Source: Pseudarthrobacter sp. fls2-241-R2A-127 (GTDB taxonomy: Bacteria > Actinomycetota > Actinomycetes > Actinomycetales > Micrococcaceae). From it: a DNA stretch of 64,000 nucleotides. A program made the position numbers and the translations under genes. How positions within the stretch are numbered: position 1 is the stretch's first letter; each line of letters begins with the position of its first letter. Below, piece by piece: positions 24,135 through 33,605 of this stretch. The stretch covers positions 62,001 through 126,000 of the forward strand of contig NZ_JARVSF010000027.1 of assembly GCF_030209355.1 (NCBI RefSeq), in the 5' to 3' direction. The notes beneath the pieces are model-generated. The model was given only the letters and a program-made list of their open reading frames with translations, searched no databases and was not told the origin of the DNA.

Positions 24135-24151
24135 CCCGGAAGCCTGACGAA

Positions 24152-24190
24152 GGATGGTCCCGCACCGCAAGGTGGGGGACCATCCCCGTT
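24152..24190 (+). terminator. Terminator after rpoC
   Basis: GGATGGTCCCGCACC (24152-24166) and GGTGGGGGACCATCC (24171-24185) pair with one mismatch around a GCAA loop. The T-run after it is short (CCGTTT), so it may be partial. Confidence 0.7.
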
Positions 24191-24197
24191 TAACCCG

Positions 24198-24255
24198 TCG
24201 ATTGCTCCGTACTTGTCGTTTTGGCGGCCCATAACGACAAGTACGGAGCAATCGA
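24198..24255. repeat. Perfect 23-base inverted repeat after rpoC
   Basis: The arms at 24198-24220 (starting TCGATTGCTCCGTACTTG) and 24233-24255 are exactly complementary, with a 12-base spacer TTGGCGGCCCAT. There is no T-run, and a separate hairpin already ends rpoC, so this looks like an intergenic palindromic element rather than a terminator. Confidence 0.9.
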
Positions 24256-24585
24256 TGCAGGGGGAGGCGTCGATTAAGGCTTGGACAGTGTCCGTGGTAG
24301 ACTAGTTACCAATTGTTATTGTGGCAGTGGATGAGTGCGCCGGTACCAGCTGAAAGGCTGAACCAGAGCGACGTTTCCGGTTTGCAGGGTTCTTGTGCAA
24401 CGTATGCCACATTTTTGCATGCCTAGGGACTGATAGGATCGCAAGCTCCTTCCCGGTATGCGATCCGACTATTAAAGGCTTCGCCTTCGCCGCCATGGAG
24501 ATCCTCTTCAGGGCCCGGGCGGCGGGGCAACGCAACAGGAGAGTGGCCGGAAACAGCCACTCCGGATAAAACGGAGAACACGAGA
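24256..24585. other. rpsL upstream/leader region without a gene
   Basis: About 330 bases without a gene. Together with the palindrome and terminator, the whole rpoC-rpsL gap is 451 bases. It contains TAGACT at 24298-24303, a plausible -10 box with a weak -35 (TTAAGG, 18 bases upstream). Just before rpsL is a GAGTGGC/GCCACTC hairpin (24541-24547 and 24556-24562). A second -10-like TAGGAT occurs near 24435. A long transcribed leader is likely, but I cannot assign a regulatory ligand. Confidence 0.5.
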
Positions 24586-24960
24586 GTGCCTACGATTAAC
24601 CAGCTGGTCCGCAAGGGCCGCACGCCTAAGGTCTCAAAGACCAAGGCTCCCGCGCTTAAGGGCAGCCCCATGCGCCGCGGTGTTTGCACCCGCGTTTACA
24701 CCACCACCCCGAAGAAGCCGAACTCGGCTCTGCGTAAGGTGGCGCGTGTTCGCCTCAACGGCGGCGTGGAAGTTACCGCCTACATCCCCGGTGTTGGCCA
24801 CAACCTGCAGGAGCACTCCATTGTGCTCGTCCGCGGTGGTCGTGTTAAGGACCTCCCCGGTGTCCGCTACAAGATCGTCCGTGGCGCCCTTGATACCCAG
24901 GGTGTGAAGAACCGTAAGCAGGCCCGCAGCCGCTACGGCGCAAAGATGGAGAAGAAGTAA
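24586..24960 (+). CDS. rpsL: 30S ribosomal protein S12
   Basis: Monitors codon-anticodon pairing at the decoding site. 124 residues. The conserved TTTPKKPNSALRK with Lys43, and GGRVKDLPGVRYK, are both of the wild-type, streptomycin-sensitive kind. The GTG start is preceded by CGGAGAACACGA. It is the first gene of the str cluster; rpsG starts two bases after the stop plus one. Confidence 0.98.
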   Translation: MPTINQLVRKGRTPKVSKTKAPALKGSPMRRGVCTRVYTTTPKKPNSALRKVARVRLNGGVEVTAYIPGVGHNLQEHSIVLVRGGRVKDLPGVRYKIVRGALDTQGVKNRKQARSRYGAKMEKK

Positions 24961-24961
24961 T

Positions 24962-25432
24962 ATGCCTCGCAAGGGTCCGGCCCCCAAGCGGCCGCTCGTT
25001 TCGGATCCGGTTTACGGTTCCCCGCTGGTAACCCAGCTCATCAACAAGGTGCTTGTTGACGGCAAGAAGTCCACTGCAGAACGCATCGTCTACGGTGCCC
25101 TCGAGGGCGCACGCGCCAAGTCCGGTGGCGACCCCGTCGCAGCGCTGAAGAAGGCCATGGACAACGTCAAGCCGTCGCTTGAGGTTCGCTCCCGCCGCGT
25201 CGGTGGCGCCACCTACCAGGTTCCGGTTGAGGTCAAGCCGGGCCGTTCCACCGCACTCGCCCTGCGCTGGCTGGTTGGCTACTCCAAGGCCCGCCGCGAA
25301 AAGACGATGACCGAGCGTCTCCAGAACGAAATCCTGGATGCGTCCAACGGTCTCGGTGCCGCTGTGAAGCGTCGCGAAGACACCCACAAGATGGCCGAGT
25401 CCAACAAGGCCTTCGCACACTACCGCTGGTAA
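24962..25432 (+). CDS. rpsG: 30S ribosomal protein S7
   Basis: Primary 16S rRNA-binding protein of the small-subunit head. 156 residues, the usual length. Recognisable parts are MPRKGPAPKRPLVSDPVYGS, the signature LINKVLVDGKKSTAERIVYG, and the C-terminal RREDTHKMAESNKAFAHYRW. It lies one base after rpsL, so the two are surely co-translated; fusA follows after 69 bases. Confidence 0.98.
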   Translation: MPRKGPAPKRPLVSDPVYGSPLVTQLINKVLVDGKKSTAERIVYGALEGARAKSGGDPVAALKKAMDNVKPSLEVRSRRVGGATYQVPVEVKPGRSTALALRWLVGYSKARREKTMTERLQNEILDASNGLGAAVKRREDTHKMAESNKAFAHYRW

Positions 25433-25501
25433 TACTCCCCGGGCGCCGCCGGCTCAACAGAGCCGGCGGCGAACGTGTAGTCCATCCCAAAAGGAGACCC
25501 C

Positions 25502-27616
25502 GTGGCACAGGACGTGCTTACCGACCTTAGTAAGGTCCGCAACATCGGCATCATGGCCCACATTGATGCCGGCAAGACCACCACAACCGAGCGCATCCTG
25601 TTCTACACGGGTGTGAACCACAAGATCGGCGAAACGCACGACGGCGCTTCGACCACTGACTGGATGGAACAGGAAAAGGAACGCGGCATCACCATCACGT
25701 CTGCCGCCGTGACCTGCTTCTGGGAGAACAACCAGATCAACATCATCGACACTCCCGGCCACGTGGACTTCACGGTTGAGGTTGAGCGCTCCCTGCGCGT
25801 CCTCGACGGTGCAGTCGCCGTCTTCGATGGCAAGGAAGGCGTTGAGCCGCAGTCGGAGACGGTATGGCGCCAGGCTGACAAGTACAACGTTCCGCGTATC
25901 TGCTTCGTCAACAAGATGGACAAGCTCGGTGCTGACTTCTACTTCACCGTAGACACCATCATCAGCCGCCTCGGTGCCAAGCCGTTGGTCATGCAGCTCC
26001 CCATCGGTGCCGAGAACGACTTCATCGGCGTCGTCGACCTGCTTTACATGCGTGCCCTGGTTTGGCCGGGCGACGCCAAGGGCGACGTGACCATGGGTGC
26101 CAAGTACGAGATCCGCGAAATCCCCGCTGACCTCCAGGAAAAGGCCGAAGAGTACCGCGCGAACCTCGTTGAGACGGTCGCCGAGTCCTCCGAGGAACTC
26201 ATGGAGAAGTACCTCGAGGGTGAAGAGATCTCGATCGACGAGCTCAAGGCCGGCATCCGCAAGATGACCATCAACTCTGAGCTGTACCCGATCTTCTGTG
26301 GCTCCGCCTTCAAGAACCGCGGCGTTCAGCCCATGCTCGATGCAGTTGTGGACTACCTGCCGAACCCGCTCGACGTCCCCCCGATGGTCGGCCACGATCC
26401 TCGCGACGAAGAGAAGGAACTGACCCGCAAGCCTTCCGCCGACGAGCCGTTCTCGGCACTGGCGTTCAAGATTGCTGCGCACCCCTTCTTCGGCCAGCTC
26501 ACCTTCATCCGCGTGTACTCCGGTCACGTGGAAGCAGGCGCCCAGGTGGTCAACTCCACCAAGGGCAAGAAGGAGCGCATCGGCAAGCTGTTCCAGATGC
26601 ACGCCAACAAGGAAATGCCCGTTGAGGGCGCTACCGCCGGCCACATCTACGCAGCCATCGGTCTGAAGGACACCACCACGGGTGACACCCTGTGTGATTC
26701 CAACAACCAGATCGTGCTCGAGTCCATGAGCTTCCCGGAGCCCGTGATCTCGGTTGCTATCGAGCCGAACACCAAGGGTGACCAGGAGAAGCTCTCCACG
26801 GCCATCCAGAAGCTCTCCGCTGAGGACCCCACCTTCCAGGTGTCCCTCAACGAAGACACCGGCCAGACCATCATCGCCGGCATGGGCGAACTCCACCTGG
26901 ACATCCTGGTGGACCGCATGCGCCGCGAATTCAAGGTCGAGGCCAACGTGGGCAAGCCGCAGGTTGCTTACCGCGAAACCATCAAGCGCGCCGTCGAACG
27001 CCACGACTACACGCACAAGAAGCAGACCGGTGGTTCGGGCCAGTTCGCAAAGATCCAGATCGCGATCGAGCCGCTGGACACTGCCGAAGGCGAGCTGTAC
27101 GAGTTCGAGAACAAGGTCACCGGTGGCCGCGTTCCCCGCGAGTACATCCCGTCTGTTGACGCGGGTATCCAGGATGCGCTGAACGACGGCGTCCTGGCCG
27201 GCTACCCGGTCGTCGGCATCAAGGCCACGCTTATTGACGGCGCCTACCACGATGTTGACTCTTCGGAAATGGCGTTCAAGATCGCCGGCCGTATGGCTTT
27301 CAAGGAAGCTGCACGCAAGGCGAACCCTGTACTGCTTGAACCGCTGATGGATGTAGAGGTCCGCACCCCTGAGGAATACATGGGTGAAGTTATCGGTGAC
27401 CTCAACTCCCGCCGTGGCCAGATGCAGTCCATGGAAGATGCACAGGGCGTCAAGGTCATCCGCGCGCACGTTCCGCTGTCCGGCATGTTCGGCTACATCG
27501 GTGACCTGCGCTCCAAGACCCAGGGCCGCGCTGTGTACTCCATGACCTTCAACAGCTACGCCGAGGTCCCGAAGGCAGTTGCCGACGAGATCATCCAGAA
27601 GACCCGCGGCGAATAG
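25502..27616 (+). CDS. fusA: Translation elongation factor G
   Basis: The GTPase that drives ribosomal translocation. 704 residues. G motifs: AHIDAGKT (19-26), the switch region ERGITITSAAV, DTPGHVDF and NKMDKLG. Later domains show GMGELHLDILVDRM and the domain IV loop with KQTGGSGQFAKIQI and PREYIPSVDAGIQDAL. The GTG start has AAGGAG upstream. It is the third gene of the str cluster. Confidence 0.98.
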   Translation: MAQDVLTDLSKVRNIGIMAHIDAGKTTTTERILFYTGVNHKIGETHDGASTTDWMEQEKERGITITSAAVTCFWENNQINIIDTPGHVDFTVEVERSLRVLDGAVAVFDGKEGVEPQSETVWRQADKYNVPRICFVNKMDKLGADFYFTVDTIISRLGAKPLVMQLPIGAENDFIGVVDLLYMRALVWPGDAKGDVTMGAKYEIREIPADLQEKAEEYRANLVETVAESSEELMEKYLEGEEISIDELKAGIRKMTINSELYPIFCGSAFKNRGVQPMLDAVVDYLPNPLDVPPMVGHDPRDEEKELTRKPSADEPFSALAFKIAAHPFFGQLTFIRVYSGHVEAGAQVVNSTKGKKERIGKLFQMHANKEMPVEGATAGHIYAAIGLKDTTTGDTLCDSNNQIVLESMSFPEPVISVAIEPNTKGDQEKLSTAIQKLSAEDPTFQVSLNEDTGQTIIAGMGELHLDILVDRMRREFKVEANVGKPQVAYRETIKRAVERHDYTHKKQTGGSGQFAKIQIAIEPLDTAEGELYEFENKVTGGRVPREYIPSVDAGIQDALNDGVLAGYPVVGIKATLIDGAYHDVDSSEMAFKIAGRMAFKEAARKANPVLLEPLMDVEVRTPEEYMGEVIGDLNSRRGQMQSMEDAQGVKVIRAHVPLSGMFGYIGDLRSKTQGRAVYSMTFNSYAEVPKAVADEIIQKTRGE

Positions 27617-27677
27617 TCTCCGGACTTCTCAAAGCAACAAACTCGGGTGCGCTTGCCGGCAACGGAAAGCACAGCCG

Positions 27678-27724
27678 GTGCAGATGGCCGGCTACGGTCC
27701 AGACCGGATTCCGGCCATCTGCAC
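27678..27724. repeat. Nested inverted repeat between fusA and tuf
   Basis: GTGCAGATGGCCGG (27678-27691) and CCGGCCATCTGCAC (27711-27724) are exactly complementary. The 19-base spacer itself holds CGGTC/GACCG. No T-run follows. It could weaken or end fusA transcription or be a recurring intergenic palindrome. tuf probably has its own promoter after it, with TAGACT at 27791-27796. Confidence 0.75.
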
Positions 27725-27865
27725 GAACAGGCTCTAGGGACTAGTATTAGTTCCTGAATCTGCAATTTCACCAATCCAAAGCCCCCCAAGTAGACTTACC
27801 TGAGTTTCTGCCGCGACAAGAGCGGCAGAAGGGTATGTCATTTGAAAACGTTCTAGGAGGAACCT

Positions 27866-29056
27866 GTGGCAAAGGCAAAGTTCGAGCGGACTAAGCCGCA
27901 CGTCAACATCGGCACCATTGGTCACGTTGACCACGGTAAGACGACGCTGACGGCCGCCATTTCCAAGGTGCTGTACGACAAGTACCCGACTCTCAACGAG
28001 AAGCGTGACTTCGCGTCGATCGACTCTGCACCCGAAGAGCGTCAGCGCGGTATTACCATCAACATCTCCCACGTGGAGTACCAGACCGAGAAGCGTCACT
28101 ACGCACACGTTGACGCCCCCGGCCACGCTGACTACATCAAGAACATGATCACCGGTGCTGCCCAGATGGACGGCGCAATCCTCGTGGTTGCTGCTACCGA
28201 CGGCCCGATGGCTCAGACCCGCGAGCACGTTCTGCTCGCCCGCCAGGTTGGTGTTCCCTACCTGCTGGTCGCGCTGAACAAGGCTGACATGGTTGACGAC
28301 GAAGAGCTCCTCGACCTCGTCGAAATGGAAGTTCGTGAGCTCCTGAGCTCGCAGGGCTTCGATGGCGACAACGCTCCGGTTGTCCGCGTTTCCGGCCTGA
28401 AGGCCCTGGAAGGCGACCCCGAGTGGGTCAAGTCCGTTGAGGACCTGATGGCTGCTGTCGACGAGTCCGTTCCGGACCCCGTACGTGACCGCGACAAGCC
28501 GTTCCTGATGCCGATCGAAGACGTCTTCACGATCACCGGTCGTGGCACCGTTGTTACGGGCCGCGCCGAGCGTGGAACCCTCGCCATCAACTCCGAGGTC
28601 GAGATCGTCGGCATCCGCCCGGTCCAGAAGACCACGGTTACCGGTATCGAGATGTTCCACAAGCAGCTCGACGAAGCATGGGCCGGCGAGAACTGTGGCC
28701 TCCTGCTCCGCGGTCTGAAGCGCGACGATGTCGAGCGTGGCCAGGTTGTCGTCAAGCCGGGTTCCATCACCCCGCACACCGACTTCGAGGCCAACGTCTA
28801 CATCCTCTCCAAGGACGAAGGCGGACGTCACAACCCGTTCTACTCCAACTACCGCCCGCAGTTCTACTTCCGTACGACGGACGTTACCGGCGTTATCACC
28901 CTGCCCGAGGGCACGGAAATGGTTATGCCCGGCGACAACACTGAGATGACCGTTGCGCTCATCCAGCCCATCGCAATGGAAGAGGGCCTCGGCTTCGCAA
29001 TTCGTGAAGGCGGCCGCACCGTTGGTTCGGGACGTGTCACCAAGATCATCAAGTAG
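27866..29056 (+). CDS. tuf: Translation elongation factor Tu
   Basis: Delivers aminoacyl-tRNA to the ribosome in a GTP-dependent way. 396 residues, normal length. The P-loop is GHVDHGKT (19-26), then the effector region ERQRGITINISHVEY, DAPGHADY and NKADMV. The GTG start has AGGAGG six bases upstream. It is separated from fusA by 249 bases containing the nested palindrome and a TAGACT -10 candidate, so it can be transcribed independently, and it ends at a strong terminator. Confidence 0.98.
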   Translation: MAKAKFERTKPHVNIGTIGHVDHGKTTLTAAISKVLYDKYPTLNEKRDFASIDSAPEERQRGITINISHVEYQTEKRHYAHVDAPGHADYIKNMITGAAQMDGAILVVAATDGPMAQTREHVLLARQVGVPYLLVALNKADMVDDEELLDLVEMEVRELLSSQGFDGDNAPVVRVSGLKALEGDPEWVKSVEDLMAAVDESVPDPVRDRDKPFLMPIEDVFTITGRGTVVTGRAERGTLAINSEVEIVGIRPVQKTTVTGIEMFHKQLDEAWAGENCGLLLRGLKRDDVERGQVVVKPGSITPHTDFEANVYILSKDEGGRHNPFYSNYRPQFYFRTTDVTGVITLPEGTEMVMPGDNTEMTVALIQPIAMEEGLGFAIREGGRTVGSGRVTKIIK

Positions 29057-29103
29057 TTTCTGCTGATCACGGACCATCCGAATCATTGATTCGGTAATCC
29101 ACA

Positions 29104-29140
29104 GAAAACCCCGCTGCCCTGCGCAGCGGGGTTTTCTTTT
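29104..29140 (+). terminator. Terminator after tuf
   Basis: GAAAACCCCGCTG (29104-29116) and CAGCGGGGTTTTC (29124-29136) pair perfectly with a short loop, followed by TTTT. A textbook Rho-independent terminator, A-rich on the left and T-rich on the right. Confidence 0.93.
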
Positions 29141-29206
29141 GCTAGCATTTATCCAGACGTTGGATTAATTTGTGGGTAACCGTTGTCTGTTGGAAGAAGG
29201 CCGGAC

Positions 29207-32200
29207 ATGAGGGACGAGTCGTATGCCGCAGGGTACCGCGCCGGACACTTCCAGGGGTGGATGGATGCCATAGCGGAAATAGACCGGATGCGGCAGGAGA
29301 CCGGAGTTGAGCAGCCCGCGCCGGAGGGAGTGAACCTGGCGCAGGCCGTTATGGAGCAACCCATCCAGCCGCCTGCACCAGCCCGCCCGGCATTCGCTCC
29401 GGCAGCCCCCGCCAGGCAGCCGGTGCCGGCGCCCTCCGCCCGGACCAGCCAAGCCGACGCCGGCGCGTCGGGAAACGTCGTTGGCCTCGCACGGGAGGTG
29501 CGGCCACGGCCCTCCGCGCCTGTGGCATCAAGTGTCCGTGCAGCGGCACCAGGGGCAACGCCGGCCGAGCGCCAGGCGCGGCGCGAACGCCGGGACCGGC
29601 AGAACATCAACATCACGCTCTACGTCGCGAGCCTGCTCCTGGTAGCGGCTGCGGCTCTCTTCGTCGGCAGCAGCTTGCCCCCGATGCTGCGCTTTGCCGG
29701 CGTCGGAGCCCTTACCGCCATGTTCTACTGCCTGGGCATGGGTCTGCATTCGAAGATCGCCCGCCTGAGGCCCGCCGCCGTCGCCTTTACGGGGACCGGA
29801 CTGGCGCTGGTGCCGGTTTCGGGTCTGGCGCTGTACAACTTCGCGTGGCATAACGGGCCCGCCACCTGGCTTCTGACGTCGCTGGTGGGAACCGCCGCCT
29901 ACGTGGCGGCCGCCATCAGGTTGGAGAGCAAAGTCCTGACATACCTCTCCTTGACGTTCGTGGTGTCGAGTGCTTGGTCGGGGGTTGCGGTCCTTGGGGG
30001 AGCACTCGTTTGGTATTTCGCCGCCATAATCAGCGTGGCCGTGGCCTTCACGCTTCTATCTCACGTGCGCCCGGCGTGGCTCCCGGCACTCTTCGCAGGG
30101 CCGCTTGCCGTCTTGCACCCCTATCTGGTTCCAGGTGTCGCCGCCGGTGCCACCTTGTCACCGTTCCTGCCGACTGGCGCGGCGTTGAGCAAGGCAGAGT
30201 ATGCGCTCGTCCTCGGCGCCTGTGGGGCATACTTCGCCGTGTTTGCAGTGGCGGCGGTGGGTCTTCGGCTGGCCTATTTCAGGGCCGCGAGGGTGGCGCT
30301 GACGGTCGCGTCCGTCGTCGGGATCTGGCACCTGATAGGCCGCGGGACAGACGCCCTGTTCACGCTTGCCTGCCTGGCCGGCGCCCAATCAGTAGCCGTT
30401 GTATTCCTGGCTGGGCGCTTGGACGCGTGGCTCGCAGGCGCTGCCGTCGCATCGGGCGGGCACCAGACGGTGGCCGGCGCCGGTCCCCATGGCGGCACGG
30501 CACGCTGGCGCCGTGACGCTTTCGTCACGTTCGGCGTCCAGTTCGCGGCCACGGCCGCCTTTGCGCTGGCCGTCGTCCTCGCGGGCTTCCTCCTACCGGC
30601 CAGGATGGCTGTGACTGCTGTGCCCTTGTGGCTTCCGGTCCTGCTCAGCCTTGTCACGGGCTTTGCCCTGGCTGCCAGGCTCCGCGGCCGCGCAGAGCTC
30701 GCCCCGGTTCCTGCCCTATTGCTGGCAGCCGGCGTCACCCATCACATCGGTGAGGGAGTGTTTGCGGCGCTCCTCGCCCTGGCCGCCGGCTTCTGGGCAG
30801 CCAGGGCCTACGCTGCGGAGGGGCCATTGCGGCACCGCATGGTGCTGAACGCGCGGCTGGCCGGCATGCTGCTGGGTCCTGCCGTGACAGCAGCCGTGAC
30901 CGACGGCGCGGAGCAGGACCGGGCCGTATGGTTCGTGTTGTTGATCGCGGCCGCCGCGCAACAACTTCTCTCCGCCGCAATGCAGCGCCTCGCTATAAGC
31001 GCCCCCGCATCCGGCGTGAGCCTGGCCGGCTTCGCACTGGTCGGCCTCGGAAGCATCGCCACCATCTCGTCATTTGAGGGCCGTGGGTCCCAAGGGCTGA
31101 CGTGGGCGGCAGTGCTGATCCAGCTGGCAACTGTCATCGTCATAGGCCTGTTGCTGACCGGCAAACCGACGGTCGGGCGCAACTGGCGGCCCGGCGTCGG
31201 CGAGATCCTCGCACCGGTGATGGCCGCGATCCTTGCGGCCTTTTCGTTCGTGAGGCTTACCGAAGGCGCCGGCAACCTGGTGCTCCTGCTGCTGCTGGCG
31301 TACCTGGTGGCTTCTGCATCCAGGCTCCCGGCAATAGAGCACCGGTGGGCCTATTGGTGGACAGCCCGGGTAACAGGAACCGTTCTGGTGCTGACAGCGT
31401 TCCGGCAGTTCCAGCACAGCAGCGGCAGCCTTGTTGTCGGCGGGGAGGTGCTGCATCCCGCCACGGTTCTCTTCGCCGCCCTTCTTGTCCAGCTGTCACT
31501 GCCGCTGGGCGGTCAACTGTTGAGGCGGGCTCCTGCGGGCGTAGTGTCCGATGCCGCCGGTGTGATCCTGCTGCAGTTTGCGGCCTGTGCTGTCCTGGCG
31601 CAGCAATCCTCCGGGAGCTGGCAGCACCTCGCTGTCGTGTCCGGAGCTGCAATTTCTGCCGCGGTGGCGGCCTACGTCCTTCGGACTAAGGCGGCCACAG
31701 TGGTGTTTGCCCCTGTGGCCTTCCTGGTCCTGGCGGGCCTCTCGCTGGGAAATGCCCGGGTGGTAGAGGTATTGCTGGGTGTCTTCGCCGTCTTCGCCGC
31801 CGTCATGGTGGTGGCGGTTCAGCAGGCCCGGAGCAAAGGGTGGTACTTCGTTGCCGCGCGCGTACTCACCGCCAGCCTTGCCTTGGTACTCAGTGACGAC
31901 GTGACGGCGTCACCTACGGCTGGCTCCGTAACGTTTGCGCTCGTCCTTGCCGCCCAGCATGTGGTCCGCTGGATGATGCGTTATCGGCTCGCTGCCGTGC
32001 CGTTCCAGCAGGCCGCAGTGTGGATCACCCTCGCAGGCCAGGCCCTTCTGCCTTTGGCCTACGCTGCGCAGCACGGGGCTTTGTGGCGTGGCACGCACTT
32101 CAGCACTCCGCTGCCGGGCGGCGGCAGCGGGATGGGCGATGCCGGCCGTTGGGTATTGCTCCTTGAGTTGGGCCTTCTGGTGGTTTCGGCTGTCGTGGCC

Positions 32201-33409
32201 CGCAGGTTGTTCGTTGCCCGAGGTGCGCTCTACTTCGGCGTTTACGGGCTTCTTTTGGGTATTTTGTCCCTCAGCCCGGTGGTTTATTTCGGGGACGTGG
32301 CGGCGCTCAGCTTCACCGGAACAGCCGTTGTGCTTCTGCTCGTGGGTCTTGCGGCAACTGCCACCGGTCCGGAGTGGCGGCGGCGCAATACCTCAGCGGC
32401 CCCGGAGCGCCGCCTGTGGCTCGCCGCCGCAGGAACGTTCACTGGTGCGGTATTGGTTGTGTCGCCACTAGCGGCTGACTGGGTTCCGGGCGTAGCCGTG
32501 CTGGCTGTTGCCGCAGTCCTGCTGACGGCTTCCCATGTGGAAGCCTGGCCGGTCCTCTATCCGCCCGCGGTGGCCGGCGTCCTTGGCGGAGCGTTCTTGC
32601 TGGCGACCGCCTGGCTGGGAGAACAAGGGAGCGATGTCCCGGGGGAGTGGGCTGGTTATCTGCCGTGGTTGGCCGGACTGGGCGTGGCGGCAGCGGGGCT
32701 CTACGCTGCGCGCCGGGCACGCTCCGCCGCGCTGGCGGATGATCCGATCCGGCGCTGGTCCCTGGCGGGCGGTGCAGTCGTTGGCCTCCTCTTGGCCGCA
32801 TTCGCGGGCCTATACGGAGATGACACCGCGTGGGCCGGTGTGGGCGCCCTCGGTGCCGCCGCCGCTGTTGCGGTCTTCGAAGCTTCACCCCGCCATCGCA
32901 GGCTTGCGGCGGAAATGGCCGCCATCCTTGTCGTGGCTGCTGTCCAGCGGGCGGCCCTGTTCGAGTTCAGCGCCGCCGGGGGACACCAGCCGTGGCATGC
33001 AGTGTCCCACGTTGACCCCTTCTGGGTGGCGCAGTGGTACATGCTGCTGGCGGCTGTGCTTGCCGGCCTGCGATACCTGATGGGGAGTCCCACCACCGGC
33101 CGGCGCTATGCGTGTGCGGCCGCCGGGCTGCTCAGCCTGTCGGGGGTGGGCACCGTCTTCGGCGGCGACGCCCCCCGGCAGTTGTGGCTGCTGGTATGGC
33201 TGGCCGTTCTCCTGGTTGCCGGGCTGGTCATTGGTGACAGGCTCTTTGTGAGGTGGGGTGCGGTCGGGATTGCCGTCTGCATCCTGTGGGCAATGCGGCA
33301 GTACACGTTTGCGCTCCTGGCAGTTGTGGCCGTCGGCCTTATTGCCTTCGCGGTCTGGCGCCTTAATCGGAGTACGGCCGCGGCGGATAAGGCCCGGAAC
33401 GCCCCCTGA
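29207..33409 (+). CDS. Very large polytopic membrane protein of unknown function
   Basis: A protein of 1400 residues. The first 45 are charged (MRDESYAAGYRAGHFQGWMD), then comes a Pro/Ala-rich linker to about 125 and a basic cluster (RQARRERRDRQN). From about residue 132 to the C-terminus hydrophobic helices follow one another, probably more than thirty. No enzyme motif is visible. It resembles the large actinobacterial membrane proteins labelled with the SCO7613 C-terminal region, from memory of the family. The ATG at 29207 has GAAGAAGG upstream. The role is unknown. Confidence 0.85.
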   Translation: MRDESYAAGYRAGHFQGWMDAIAEIDRMRQETGVEQPAPEGVNLAQAVMEQPIQPPAPARPAFAPAAPARQPVPAPSARTSQADAGASGNVVGLAREVRPRPSAPVASSVRAAAPGATPAERQARRERRDRQNINITLYVASLLLVAAAALFVGSSLPPMLRFAGVGALTAMFYCLGMGLHSKIARLRPAAVAFTGTGLALVPVSGLALYNFAWHNGPATWLLTSLVGTAAYVAAAIRLESKVLTYLSLTFVVSSAWSGVAVLGGALVWYFAAIISVAVAFTLLSHVRPAWLPALFAGPLAVLHPYLVPGVAAGATLSPFLPTGAALSKAEYALVLGACGAYFAVFAVAAVGLRLAYFRAARVALTVASVVGIWHLIGRGTDALFTLACLAGAQSVAVVFLAGRLDAWLAGAAVASGGHQTVAGAGPHGGTARWRRDAFVTFGVQFAATAAFALAVVLAGFLLPARMAVTAVPLWLPVLLSLVTGFALAARLRGRAELAPVPALLLAAGVTHHIGEGVFAALLALAAGFWAARAYAAEGPLRHRMVLNARLAGMLLGPAVTAAVTDGAEQDRAVWFVLLIAAAAQQLLSAAMQRLAISAPASGVSLAGFALVGLGSIATISSFEGRGSQGLTWAAVLIQLATVIVIGLLLTGKPTVGRNWRPGVGEILAPVMAAILAAFSFVRLTEGAGNLVLLLLLAYLVASASRLPAIEHRWAYWWTARVTGTVLVLTAFRQFQHSSGSLVVGGEVLHPATVLFAALLVQLSLPLGGQLLRRAPAGVVSDAAGVILLQFAACAVLAQQSSGSWQHLAVVSGAAISAAVAAYVLRTKAATVVFAPVAFLVLAGLSLGNARVVEVLLGVFAVFAAVMVVAVQQARSKGWYFVAARVLTASLALVLSDDVTASPTAGSVTFALVLAAQHVVRWMMRYRLAAVPFQQAAVWITLAGQALLPLAYAAQHGALWRGTHFSTPLPGGGSGMGDAGRWVLLLELGLLVVSAVVARRLFVARGALYFGVYGLLLGILSLSPVVYFGDVAALSFTGTAVVLLLVGLAATATGPEWRRRNTSAAPERRLWLAAAGTFTGAVLVVSPLAADWVPGVAVLAVAAVLLTASHVEAWPVLYPPAVAGVLGGAFLLATAWLGEQGSDVPGEWAGYLPWLAGLGVAAAGLYAARRARSAALADDPIRRWSLAGGAVVGLLLAAFAGLYGDDTAWAGVGALGAAAAVAVFEASPRHRRLAAEMAAILVVAAVQRAALFEFSAAGGHQPWHAVSHVDPFWVAQWYMLLAAVLAGLRYLMGSPTTGRRYACAAAGLLSLSGVGTVFGGDAPRQLWLLVWLAVLLVAGLVIGDRLFVRWGAVGIAVCILWAMRQYTFALLAVVAVGLIAFAVWRLNRSTAAADKARNAP

Positions 33410-33438
33410 TACTGTTTCAGCACTGAAAGGAGTCCATC

Positions 33439-33564
33439 ATGGGGTGGCTTATTTTCCTGATCATCGCGGTTGCCGTCGTTGCCGGGGCGTTCTGGGCCAA
33501 GAAGTATTTCCGGCACGAGATCGATCGTGCCAAGCGGATCAACAGGTCCAACAAGAACCCGTAA
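33439..33564 (+). CDS. Single-helix membrane peptide, 41 residues
   Basis: A short gene starting at an ATG with GAAAGGAG seven bases upstream, a very good ribosome site. The peptide begins with a hydrophobic helix (MGWLIFLIIAVAVVAGAFWA) and ends with a basic tail (KKYFRHEIDRAKRINRSNKN). It lies 29 bases after the large membrane protein and is probably co-transcribed with it. Its function is unknown; it may assist or regulate that protein. Confidence 0.65.
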   Translation: MGWLIFLIIAVAVVAGAFWAKKYFRHEIDRAKRINRSNKNP

Positions 33565-33605
33565 CACAATCCACGGCAGGTTTGCCGGTACGCCGTAGTC
33601 CTACT

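Noticed and set aside
25454..27469. 671-codon open frame antisense to fusA
   Set aside because: A shadow frame of a fully recognisable EF-G gene.
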